Below are positions 7,281 to 14,922 of a DNA stretch of 38,978 nucleotides, in pieces. A program made the translations under genes and the position numbers. The notes beneath the pieces are model-generated. The model saw only the letters and a list, made by a program, of their open reading frames with translations, was not told the DNA's origin and ran no database searches. Numbering within the stretch: position 1 is the first letter of the stretch; each line of letters opens with the position of its first letter. The stretch is from Cellulomonas persica (GTDB lineage: Bacteria; Actinomycetota; Actinomycetes; Actinomycetales; Cellulomonadaceae): assembly GCF_007989825.1 (NCBI RefSeq), contig NZ_BJUA01000020.1, forward strand, positions 1-38,978, in the 5' to 3' direction.

Positions 7281-9512
7281 TCAGGGCGTCGTCGGACGCG
7301 TGAACGGCACGCCGACGGGCGGCCGGGGTGCGCTGGGTGGGCGATGTCGCGTGCCCCAGCCGGACGGCTCCGGCCCCAGCCCGATCAGCAGACGCCCGCC
7401 GCGGTGCAGCTCGGTGCCGGTCAGGTACGGCCGGTCGAGCGGCTCGCCGTCGAGGTGGACGGACTGCACGTGCTGCACCGGCCCACCCGGTTCGGGTTCG
7501 ACGAAGCCGGTCGTCTCGATCGACAGCGGCGCACCCGCCACGTCGAGCCGCGCCTCACGCCAGGCGGGCGCGTTGAGCAGGAACAGGTTCTGACCGGCCA
7601 CGGGGAACAGCCCGAGCGACGCCCACACGTACCAGGACGACAGTCCGCCGGAGTCGTCGTTGCCGGGCAGGCCGCCGCGGCCCGTGCCGAACTGCTGCTG
7701 CACGACGTCGTGCACCACCTGCGCGGTGCGGTCGGGCCGCCCGGCGTACATGTACGACCAGGGCGCCTCCATGTCGGGCTCGTTGTTGAGCCCCTCGAAC
7801 CGGTGCAGCGCGTACCCGGCCGCCATCTCGTCGGCCCCGGGCGCGAGGCCCGGCTGCTTGACGGGGTCCGCACCGACGCCGAAGAACCGGTCGAGCATGG
7901 CGACGAACGCGTCGTCGCCGCCCGCGAGCGCGATCCGCGACGCCATGTCGTGCAGCAGGCGGAACGAGTAGTTCCACTTGCCGCCCTCGTACCAGGTCGA
8001 GTCGACGAGCAGGCCGTCGGTCGGGTCGAACGCGCGCGACCACCCGCCCGCGAGCGCGCCGAGCTGGTCGACGAGCATGCGGTCCCCCACGCGTGCCGCG
8101 ACGACCGCCGTGCACCAGTAGCCGAACGCGATGTCGAGCGTGTGGCTGACCGGGTGCGTGATGCCCGTGATCAGGTACTCCTCGCCGTACGTGCGGCGCA
8201 GGTCGTCGTGCATGTGCACCAGCGCCCAGTCCCAGTCGACGCCGGGCAGCTCGAGCGCGCACAGGTCCGCCAGGAACGTGTGCGCGAGCGCGGAGCCCTG
8301 CCGCGAGAAGCGGTCCGCGCCGCGCGCCATGCGGTAGCCGATCGGGAGGTTGCCCTCCTCCTCGGCGATCTGCAGCAGCGCGTTCGCGAGCTCGACCGCC
8401 CGGTCGGGCACGAGCGCCGTCATGAGCGGCAGGTGCGTGCGGTAGATGTCCCACATCGTCGACAGGTCGAACGCAAACGGCCCTGGCGTCGGCCAGAACG
8501 GCGACTCGTCGGGGGCCAGGCACGGCTTGATGAGCGAGTGGTACAGCGCGGTCGCCATGACCGTCTCGCGGTCCGAGGACGGTGTGTCCACCGCGACCTT
8601 GCCCAGGTGCTCGCGCCAGACGTCGCGCGTCGCGGCCCGACGCGCGTCGAACGACGACGGACCCGGCCCGCACTCGCGCTCGAGCGACCCGCGCGCCTGC
8701 TCGACGCCCCGCAGCGAGAACCCGAACCGCAGCTCGACCACCTGGCCCGCGTGCGTCGGCCCGGCCCACATGAGACCGAACGGCCGCAGCGTCGTCGGCC
8801 GGATGCGGTCGAAGTCCAGGCGCGTGCCGCCGGGCATGAGGCGGCGGTCGTACCAGAGCATCTGCCGCCACCCCGGGGCGTCGCACTCGACGTGCACCGC
8901 GAGCGGCGCACCCTCGACCACGACCTCGCCCTCCGCCGAACCCGGCCCGACCGCGCCCAGGTGGGCGCGCAGCGGCACGGTCCGGCCGAACGGGATGTCC
9001 AGGCCGCCGAGCGAGAAGTCGATGACCACACGCGCGTCGTGGTGCGCGGGGAACGTGTACCGGTGCACCGCGGACTTCGGCCCGACGGTGATCTCCGCGC
9101 GCACGCCCGACGCGAGCGTCGCCGCGTAGTACCCCGGCTCCGCCTGCTCGTCGACGATCTCCCACGTGCGGCCCAGGTCGTCGAGCGGACGCAGCATCGG
9201 CGTGACGCGCAGGTAGTTGTAGTACTTGCGGATCGCGCCGGTCCCGGACTGCTGGAAGTGCGTGAACCCGCTCGCGACGAGCCGGTCGTGCAGCACGGGC
9301 GGGACGCCCTCGGTCGACAGGTCGTACCGGCCGTACCCCGTGGGGTACGCGCCCGAGTACGCGCACGCCGAGACCATCCCGAACGGGTACGTCGCCCCCG
9401 GGTGCGTGTTCCCGACCTGCGGCTTGGGCCACCACCACGTCGCGGCCAGGCCGGTGGGCGCGGGCAGGTCGGTCGCGTCCGTGCCGATGAACGGGTCGAC
9501 GTGCTCGAACAT
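7281..9512 (-). CDS. GH92 alpha-mannosidase, apparently cytoplasmic
   Basis: 743 residues from an ATG with GGGGAGGG about 3-7 nt upstream. It has the two-part GH92 structure: an N-terminal beta-sandwich (FEHVDPFIGT, then GNTHPGATYPFGMVSA) and a C-terminal (alpha/alpha)6 barrel. The barrel contains TMWDIYRTHLPLM, WYEGGKWNYSFRLLHD, GLNNEPDMEAPWSYMY and the family motif GNDDSGGLSSWYVWASLG. The glutamate of NNEP and the aspartates of GNDD sit where the family's catalytic residues occur. GH92 enzymes are calcium-dependent exo-acting alpha-mannosidases, often cutting alpha-1,2 bonds. There is no signal peptide, unlike most polysaccharide-utilisation GH92 enzymes, which implies an intracellular substrate or one imported as an oligosaccharide. 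The usual length is 700-780 residues. Confidence 0.9.
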   Translation of the reverse strand: MFEHVDPFIGTDATDLPAPTGLAATWWWPKPQVGNTHPGATYPFGMVSACAYSGAYPTGYGRYDLSTEGVPPVLHDRLVASGFTHFQQSGTGAIRKYYNYLRVTPMLRPLDDLGRTWEIVDEQAEPGYYAATLASGVRAEITVGPKSAVHRYTFPAHHDARVVIDFSLGGLDIPFGRTVPLRAHLGAVGPGSAEGEVVVEGAPLAVHVECDAPGWRQMLWYDRRLMPGGTRLDFDRIRPTTLRPFGLMWAGPTHAGQVVELRFGFSLRGVEQARGSLERECGPGPSSFDARRAATRDVWREHLGKVAVDTPSSDRETVMATALYHSLIKPCLAPDESPFWPTPGPFAFDLSTMWDIYRTHLPLMTALVPDRAVELANALLQIAEEEGNLPIGYRMARGADRFSRQGSALAHTFLADLCALELPGVDWDWALVHMHDDLRRTYGEEYLITGITHPVSHTLDIAFGYWCTAVVAARVGDRMLVDQLGALAGGWSRAFDPTDGLLVDSTWYEGGKWNYSFRLLHDMASRIALAGGDDAFVAMLDRFFGVGADPVKQPGLAPGADEMAAGYALHRFEGLNNEPDMEAPWSYMYAGRPDRTAQVVHDVVQQQFGTGRGGLPGNDDSGGLSSWYVWASLGLFPVAGQNLFLLNAPAWREARLDVAGAPLSIETTGFVEPEPGGPVQHVQSVHLDGEPLDRPYLTGTELHRGGRLLIGLGPEPSGWGTRHRPPSAPRPPVGVPFTRPTTP

Positions 9513-9713
9513 CCGCCCTCCCCTGCGACGTGCTGCGGCTGCGTGCGCTGCGGCGACGACGACGCGCGGGCGACCGCGCTGTCGTTGCTCCGTTCCCGTG
9601 ACGGTACGAGCGCAGTGTGACAGCCGTGTTGCGCACAGATCACGCTCCTCCCGGCCGTTGCGCAGCACACGCCGGCCGGACAGACCGCGGCGTCCCGCGA
9701 CGACCCGCGCTCC

Positions 9714-9719
9714 TATGCT
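9714..9719 (+). promoter_or_regulatory. -10 hexamer TATGCT for leaderless purN
   Basis: TATGCT ends 6 nt before the GTG at 9726. This is the spacing expected if transcription starts at the start codon. No ribosome binding site is present upstream. Confidence 0.55.
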
Positions 9720-9725
9720 GTGCGC

Positions 9726-10328
9726 GTGACCACCCCCACCCCTGACGTCCCGCGCGCGCGCCTGGCGATCCTCGCGTCCGGCACCGGCTCGACCGCCGCG
9801 GCGATCATGGACGCGGCGGGCACGACGATCGACGCGACCGTCGCCCTGGTCATCAGCAACAACAGCGGCTCGGGCGCGCTCGAGCACGCGCGCACCCGCG
9901 GCGTGCCGACCCTGCACCTGTCCGGTGTGACCCACCCCGACCCCGACGCGCTCGACACCGCGATGGTCGAGGCGCTCGCGGACGCACGCATCGAGCTCGT
10001 CGTGCTGGCCGGGTACATGAAGAAGCTCGGCCCGCGCACGCTCGACGCGTTCGCCGGACTCGTCGTGAACACCCACCCCGCGCTCCTGCCCGCGTACGGC
10101 GGCCAGGGGATGTACGGGGACCGCGTGCATGCCGCGGTGCTCGCCGACGGCGCGACGCAGACCGGCGCGTCGGTGCACGTCGTCACGGCGGAGTACGACG
10201 AGGGTCCGGTGCTCGCCCAGGCGGTCGTGCCCGTCGAGCCGGGCGACGACGTCGCCGCCCTGCGCGCACGCGTCCAGGCCGCGGAGAAGTCCCTGCTCCT
10301 CGACTGGCTCGCCACCCACTTCCGCTGA
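9726..10328 (+). CDS. purN: Phosphoribosylglycinamide formyltransferase
   Basis: 200 residues from GTG 9726 (leaderless; an in-frame GTG at 9720 is the alternative). It catalyses the third step of purine synthesis in the cytoplasm, moving a formyl group from 10-formyltetrahydrofolate to GAR. The sequence starts with the family strand [11 protein letters not shown] and contains [16 protein letters not shown] and [10 protein letters not shown]. The catalytic Asn-His pair is in [19 protein letters not shown] and the catalytic Asp in [10 protein letters not shown]. Family length is about 190-215 residues, so it is complete. In many actinobacteria purN lies beside purH; here it stands alone and is read away from the GH92 gene, with a strong hairpin after it. 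Confidence 0.93.
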   Translation: MTTPTPDVPRARLAILASGTGSTAAAIMDAAGTTIDATVALVISNNSGSGALEHARTRGVPTLHLSGVTHPDPDALDTAMVEALADARIELVVLAGYMKKLGPRTLDAFAGLVVNTHPALLPAYGGQGMYGDRVHAAVLADGATQTGASVHVVTAEYDEGPVLAQAVVPVEPGDDVAALRARVQAAEKSLLLDWLATHFR

Positions 10329-10415
10329 GCCCCGCCCCCACGGCGCACTCCCCCGGTCGCCGCGGCCGGGTCCCGGTCGGGTCGGCCTCCGCCGACCGAG
10401 CTCACCGCACACGAC

Positions 10416-10451
10416 GACGGCGGCCACTGACCGCTGGTCAGGGCCGCCGTC
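10416..10451. terminator. Bidirectional terminator between purN and the zinc-ribbon gene
   Basis: A 16-bp stem with a single bulged A: outer arms GACGGCGGCC (10416-10425) and 10442-10451, inner arms CTGACC (10427-10432) and 10436-10441, loop GCT. It lies between convergent genes, 18 bp beyond the downstream stop, so it probably serves both. Confidence 0.8.
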
Positions 10452-10469
10452 GGGCGTGGGACGAGGTCG

Positions 10470-11600
10470 CTAGCTGCGGTTGTACAGCCAGAACACGACC
10501 CCGGCCACGACGAGGCCGACGACCACGGCCGCGATGATCTTCGGGACGCTGTACGGGCGCTCCCCGACGACCTCACCGGTGTTCGCGTTGACCATGACCT
10601 GCCACTGCTTGCCGGCGTACATGAACGTCGCGATCCAGATGGGCAGCAGGATCAGCTTGAACATCACCTGCGAGTAGGTGGTGTCGATGTGGTGGATCCG
10701 CTGCTCGTCGCCGCCGATGTCGCGCTTGACGTCCGCGCGGATCTCGTCGTCCATGATCTGCTTCGCCTCGGCGTACCCGGCCTGCGGGTCGACGTCGTAC
10801 CGCACCGCCGAGTGCCCGATGAGGTACTCGGACGTGAACGGCTTGACCGCGCCGAGCGTCCACGGGCCGAGCTTGCTGACGCGGTTGCGCGGCAGCGTGG
10901 TCGACGCGGGGATCAGCAGGTCGTCGAACGTGTTGCGGATGCGACCGCTCGCGTGGTGCCAGCGGGTGCGCTGCACCTCGTGGTCACCTTGCTTCTCGGT
11001 GTAGTGCTCACCGCGCTGACCCGTGTAGTCGCTCGTCGTCGTGGCGTCGTACGTCCAGTGCGGGAGGTACGTGCCGCGGATCGACTCGGTGTCGCCGACC
11101 TGCTTGAGCGCGTTCGGGGCGAACCAGCGGCTGCGCACCCAGCTCTTGACGTTCTCACGTGCGCCGCGGCTGTCGATCAGGAAGGGCAGCACGCCCTCGG
11201 GCGGGATGATGCCCTCGGGGTTCTCCGCGGCGACGAGGTTGCCGCCGCAGAACTGGCAGTGGCCCGCGATGTCCTTGGTCTCGGTGCTCGCGCCACATCC
11301 GTCGCACGCGAGCACCTGGCCCCCGATCGAGGCGACCTGGTAGCCGCGGTTGCCGGCCAGCCACTGCTCGTACGAGTGCTCCGAGACGGACTCGTCGTCG
11401 CCGTGCGTGATCTCGACCGCGTGCCCGCACGAGTCGCAGACCAGCGCGGACGTGCCTGCGCCGAACGTGAGCGACGAGCCGCAGACCGGGCAGCGACCCC
11501 GCTCGACGGCGGCGGTGTCCTCGCCCCAGCCCGCGGTGGCGGCCGTGGGGCGGTCGTCGGCCTCCGGGAAGGGCGGGGGCGTGAGGGCGTCGTTGGTCAT
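10470..11600 (-). CDS. Membrane-anchored double zinc-ribbon protein (YdjG-like)
   Basis: 376 residues. Two CxxC-CxxC zinc ribbons lie in the N-terminal third (Cys37/40 with Cys55/58, and Cys99/102 with Cys115/118). After them come a conserved region (LPFLIDSRGARENVKSWV, GTYLPHWTYDATTTSDYTGQ), a hydrophobic stretch (VMFKLILLPIWIATFMYA) and a C-terminal membrane helix (IIAAVVVGLVVAGVVFWLY). The order and partner match Bacillus subtilis YdjG, which sits with the SPFH protein YdjI and the PspA-like YdjF in a membrane-stress locus. Databases often label such proteins as TFIIB-type zinc-ribbon or primosomal N'-like, which is probably a zinc-ribbon artefact. The start is 2 bp after the stop of the SPFH gene, so they are translationally coupled. 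Confidence 0.8.
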   Translation of the reverse strand: MTNDALTPPPFPEADDRPTAATAGWGEDTAAVERGRCPVCGSSLTFGAGTSALVCDSCGHAVEITHGDDESVSEHSYEQWLAGNRGYQVASIGGQVLACDGCGASTETKDIAGHCQFCGGNLVAAENPEGIIPPEGVLPFLIDSRGARENVKSWVRSRWFAPNALKQVGDTESIRGTYLPHWTYDATTTSDYTGQRGEHYTEKQGDHEVQRTRWHHASGRIRNTFDDLLIPASTTLPRNRVSKLGPWTLGAVKPFTSEYLIGHSAVRYDVDPQAGYAEAKQIMDDEIRADVKRDIGGDEQRIHHIDTTYSQVMFKLILLPIWIATFMYAGKQWQVMVNANTGEVVGERPYSVPKIIAAVVVGLVVAGVVFWLYNRS

Positions 11601-11602
11601 CG

Positions 11603-12733
11603 TCAGGCCCCCGGCGTCGCGGCGGTCGGCGGCAGCGGCGGCGGCGCGGTGAACAGGCCGGCGAGGTGCGGGACCTGGCCGGCGGCGGTCCACGCGGACA
11701 GGCCCTGCTTCCAGACGAGGGTGTCGCGCGAGACCTGGCCCGTCCCGACGAGCTGCGCGAGCGCCTCGGGCGTCACCGGGCCGGCCTGGGCGTTGCCCGT
11801 CGAGTAGTACCAGAGCTCGTCCGTGATCGGCAGCGGCGGCGGACCGGCCGGGGCGGCGGGGGCGGCCGGCGCCTGGTTCGCCTGCGCGATGGCCTGTGCC
11901 ATCTGCGTGCCCATCGCCATGCCCATGCCGAGGCCCATGCCCTCGCCCGGGCCGCCCGGGTTCTTCGCGGCGTCGCCGATCGCGGTGGCGGTCTGGAACT
12001 TGGTGAACTGGTCCAGGTCGCCCAGCACGCCCATCTGGGTGCGCTTGTCGAGCGCGGCCTCCACCTCGGGCGGCAGCGAGACGTTCTCGATGACGAACTT
12101 CGGGATCGTGACCCCGAACTCCGCGAGCTCGGCGCTCAGCGCCGGCGCGAGCGTGGCGGACAGCGACTGCTGGTTCGCGGCGAGGTCGAGCATCGGGATG
12201 CCCGAGCTCGCGATCGCCGGCGCGAGGTGGCCGATGACGTTCTGCCGGAAGAACTCGCCGATCTCGTCGGTGCGGAAGTTCGAGTCCGTCCCGACGAGCT
12301 GGCGCAGCAGCGCCGACGGGTCGCTGACCTGCAGCGAGTACGTGCCGAACGCGCGCAGCCGGACCATGCCGAACTCCGGGTCGCGCAGCGTGATCGGGTG
12401 CTGCGTGCCCCACTTGAAGTCGGTGAACTGCCGCGTCGCGACGAAGTACACCTCGGCCTTGAACGGCGAGTTGAAGCCGTACTTCCACCCCTTGAGGGTC
12501 GACAGGATCGGCAGGTTCTTGGTCTCGAGCGTGTAGTGACCCGGGGTGAACACGTCGGCGATCTGGCCCTCGTTCACGAAGACCGCGACCTGGCCCTCAC
12601 GGACGATCAGCTGTGCCTGGTTCTTGATCTCGTTCCCCTGCCGCGGGAAGCGCCACACGATCGTGTCCCGCGAGTCGTCGAGGAACTCGATGATGTCGAT
12701 CAGCTGACCGCGCAGCTTGTCCGCAAAGCCCAT
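11603..12733 (-). CDS. SPFH-domain protein with C-terminal GYF_2 domain (YdjI-like)
   Basis: 376 residues from an ATG with AAGGAG 6 nt upstream. Residues 30-240 are an SPFH (stomatin/flotillin-like) domain: IVREGQVAVFVNEGQIADVFTPG starts it, and a long helical part follows (LAPALSAELAEFGVTIPKF, then NVSLPPEVEAALDKR). A Gly/Met/Ala-rich segment (GMGLGMGMAMGTQMAQAIAQ) leads to a GYF_2-type module at about 300-365 (ELWYYSTGNAQAGPVTPEAL, LVWKQGLSAWTAAGQVP). GYF_2 modules bind proline-rich peptides or mediate protein contact at membranes. Family knowledge places YdjI-type proteins at the membrane, helping recruit stress effectors such as PspA. No PspA or TPM (YdjH) gene is adjacent here. Confidence 0.85.
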   Translation of the reverse strand: MGFADKLRGQLIDIIEFLDDSRDTIVWRFPRQGNEIKNQAQLIVREGQVAVFVNEGQIADVFTPGHYTLETKNLPILSTLKGWKYGFNSPFKAEVYFVATRQFTDFKWGTQHPITLRDPEFGMVRLRAFGTYSLQVSDPSALLRQLVGTDSNFRTDEIGEFFRQNVIGHLAPAIASSGIPMLDLAANQQSLSATLAPALSAELAEFGVTIPKFVIENVSLPPEVEAALDKRTQMGVLGDLDQFTKFQTATAIGDAAKNPGGPGEGMGLGMGMAMGTQMAQAIAQANQAPAAPAAPAGPPPLPITDELWYYSTGNAQAGPVTPEALAQLVGTGQVSRDTLVWKQGLSAWTAAGQVPHLAGLFTAPPPLPPTAATPGA

Positions 12734-12895
12734 GCGTTACTCCTTCGTCGAGGCGGGTCCCGCCCGCGCCGGGTGGCGCACGAGGGACGTCCACCGGCGG
12801 CTCCCACTTGAGGTCCTGGGGGCCTGGGTCTCTACCGGCGAACGGAGTAGCGTCCCAGGTCAGAGCGGTGCCGTCCAGTACCTCTTTGCCATCTC

Positions 12896-13354
12896 GTGAC
12901 GGATTCACGCCCAACGAGCGGGTCGGCAGGGTCCGTTCACACGAACGGAGGACCACGGGCGGGGGCGCCGCGACGGGCGTCGTCGGCACGTCCGCGGCGG
13001 CCGCACCCCGCCCGCGGTCCCCTCGTGGGCGGTGGTGGCTCAGGCGAAGAACGTGCGCAGGCGCTCGTCCTGCGCGACGTCGCCGAGCAGGGCTACACGG
13101 TGCACGCGCGCATCACCGTGGACGCGCCCGCCGACGAGGTCCTCGCGCGGATCAACCCGACGGTGGGGGTCGTCGAGCGGGTCGACGACGACCACTGCGT
13201 GCTGGTCACCGGTGCCGACAGCGTCCACACCATCGCGGCGTACATCGGCATGCTCGGCATGGACTTCCACGTCACGGACCCGCCGGAGCTCGTCGCCGCC
13301 CTCGAGCTCATGGCCGCCCGGTACCTGCGCGCCCTCCCGACGCACCGCCCCTGA
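12896..13354 (+). pseudogene. Remnant of a WYL/WCX transcriptional regulator (C-terminal domain only)
   Basis: From about 13058 the frame encodes LVLRDVAEQGYTVHARITVD, then PADEVLARINPTVGVVERVD, and ends in MGMLGMDF-like and PPELVAALELMAARYLRAL text. This is the C-terminal WCX extension of WYL regulators, with its usual length and ending. The helix-turn-helix and the WYL domain, normally some 230 residues before it, are absent. The upstream part of the frame (from GTG 12896) is low-complexity Arg/Pro/Gly text with no homology I can recognise and no ribosome binding site. I read this as a 5'-truncated gene. A functioning standalone WCX protein from GTG 13024 is the alternative. Confidence 0.6.
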
Positions 13355-13441
13355 CCCGCCCCACGCCCCGACGCCCCGAGCCGCCCGGCCGGGGCGAGCG
13401 CCGGGTCACGGCATGCGGGTACCGTATGGGCTGGACGATAG

Positions 13442-13461
13442 TGTGCGACGCACAGTAATGT
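13442..13461 (+). promoter_or_regulatory. PadR operator and -10 region
   Basis: TGTGCGACGCACA (13442-13454) is a perfect odd palindrome and extends imperfectly outward (AT/TA steps). It directly abuts the -10 hexamer TAATGT (13456-13461), which ends 7 nt before GTG 13469. A repressor bound here would block RNA polymerase, which fits autoregulation by the PadR protein encoded immediately downstream. Confidence 0.55.
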
Positions 13462-13468
13462 GATGGAC

Positions 13469-13804
13469 GTGACGGAGCGCGAGACACTGGATGGCCACCT
13501 GCAGGAGCTGCGCCGCGGCACCGTGGTGCTGGCCTGCCTGCGCCTGCTCGAGCGCCCCGGGTACGGCTACGGGCTCCTCGAAGAGCTCGCCGCCCGCGGG
13601 TTCGAGACGGACGCCAACACGCTCTACCCGCTCCTGCGCCGCCTGGAGAAGCAGGGGCAGCTCACGAGCGAGTGGAACACCGACGAGGCGCGGCCGCGCA
13701 AGTTCTACCGGACCAGCCCGCAGGGCCGGCAGCTCGCGACCGTGCTGACCGACGAGCTGCGCGCGATCGCCGCTGCGGTCGACGCCCTACCCGGCAAGGA
13801 GTGA
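13469..13804 (+). CDS. PadR-family transcriptional regulator
   Basis: 111 residues from GTG 13469, chosen because the -10 hexamer is spaced for a leaderless transcript starting there; ATG 13463 is the alternative. It is a winged-helix protein: GTVVLACLRLLERPGYGYGL is the PadR N-terminal helix with its typical GYGY turn. DANTLYPLLRRLEKQGQLTS is the recognition helix region, and RKFYRTSPQGRQLATVL is the wing and dimerisation helix. PadR proteins usually repress their own operon and release DNA when a small molecule binds. The stop is 2 bp before the next start, and the downstream membrane protein is a typical PadR partner. Confidence 0.9.
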   Translation: MTERETLDGHLQELRRGTVVLACLRLLERPGYGYGLLEELAARGFETDANTLYPLLRRLEKQGQLTSEWNTDEARPRKFYRTSPQGRQLATVLTDELRAIAAAVDALPGKE

Positions 13805-13806
13805 CC

Positions 13807-14853
13807 ATGAACCGCCCGATCGACCGCGAGCACGCAACCGGCACGGCCACCACCCCCGCCCGGGTCCCGGCGGGCGCATCGACCGCTGCCGCCACCCGCG
13901 CCGCCGACCTCACCGCGCGGTACGTGGACGCCGCGATGCGCACGGTGCCCGAGGCGCAGCGCGCGGACCTCGCCGCCGAGCTGCGCGCGTCCATCGACGA
14001 CCAGGTCGAGGCCCGGATCGCCGACGGGGAGGACCCGCACTCCGCCGAGCGCGCCGTGCTCACCGGTCTCGGCGACCCGGACCGGCTCGCCGCCGGGTAC
14101 ACCGACCGCCCGCTGTACCTGATCGGCCCGCGCCTGTTCCTCGACTGGTGGCGCCTGCTGAAGCTGCTCCTGGCGATCGTCGTGCCGGCCGTGATGGGCG
14201 CGGTCGCGCTCGGTGGCGCGCTGGACGAGGACCCGTTCGGCGCGATCATCGGGTCGGTCGTGGTGACCGGCCTGGGCGTCGCGGTGCACCTGGCGTTCTG
14301 GACGACGCTCGTGTTCGCGATCGTGGAGCGGTCGGCGGGCAAGGACGCCGCGCCGTTCGCGCCGTGGAGCGTCGACAAGCTGCCCGAGCAGCAGGACTCG
14401 GGCCGGAGCGTCGCCGAGCTCGTGACGTCGCTGGTGCTGCTCGCGGTCGCGGCCGGAGCCGTGATCTGGGACCACGCGCGGGGGCTCGTCGTGACGAGCC
14501 AGACCGACGAGTCCTTCCTCGACCCGTCGCTGTGGCCGACGTGGACGACGGGCCTGTTCGTCCTGCTCGCAGCCGAGGCGCTGCTCGCGGTGACGGTCTA
14601 CGCGCGTCGTCGGTGGACCACGCCGCTGGCAGCGGTGAACGCGCTGCTCGACGTCGGGCTCGCCGCCGGTGTCATGTGGCTGTACTCGCAGGACCGGCTG
14701 GTCAACCCGGAGTTCTTCGCGTCGCTGGTCGACGAGGACGCCGCCGAGGTGACGTCGATCGTCTCGACCGTGCTGCTGTTCGTGATCGTCGGCAGCGCGG
14801 TGTGGGACGCGATCGACGCGTTCCGCAAGGCGCGCCGGGCCGGTCCGGCCTGA
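13807..14853 (+). CDS. PadR-operon membrane protein (DUF1700-like / permease-prefix type)
   Basis: 348 residues. The cytoplasmic N-terminus (residues 30-100) has the charged helical module found in PadR-linked membrane proteins (ARYVDAAMRTVPEAQRADLA, then DPHSAERAVLTGLGDPDRLA), which resembles DUF1700 or the permease prefix domain. About six membrane helices follow (LLKLLLAIVVPAVMGAVALG, VVVTGLGVAVHLAFWTTLVF, SLVLLAVAAGAVIW, LFVLLAAEALLAVTVYA, LLDVGLAAGVMWLY, IVSTVLLFVIVGSAVWDAI). Function is unknown. In this widespread two-gene arrangement PadR controls a membrane protein that may sense or respond to envelope conditions. The gene is tightly coupled to padR (2-bp gap). Confidence 0.8.
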   Translation: MNRPIDREHATGTATTPARVPAGASTAAATRAADLTARYVDAAMRTVPEAQRADLAAELRASIDDQVEARIADGEDPHSAERAVLTGLGDPDRLAAGYTDRPLYLIGPRLFLDWWRLLKLLLAIVVPAVMGAVALGGALDEDPFGAIIGSVVVTGLGVAVHLAFWTTLVFAIVERSAGKDAAPFAPWSVDKLPEQQDSGRSVAELVTSLVLLAVAAGAVIWDHARGLVVTSQTDESFLDPSLWPTWTTGLFVLLAAEALLAVTVYARRRWTTPLAAVNALLDVGLAAGVMWLYSQDRLVNPEFFASLVDEDAAEVTSIVSTVLLFVIVGSAVWDAIDAFRKARRAGPA

Positions 14854-14922
14854 CCCGCGGATCCGCCCACCCTTCCCCACGGGCCCCGGCGCACGCGGGC
14901 CGCGACGGGCCGACCGGAGACG

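Noticed and set aside
5541..9620. Very long (over 1300 codon) plus-strand frame across the glycosyltransferase and GH92 genes
   Set aside because: It is open only because stop codons are rare in this GC-rich antisense frame; both genes on the minus strand have family motifs.
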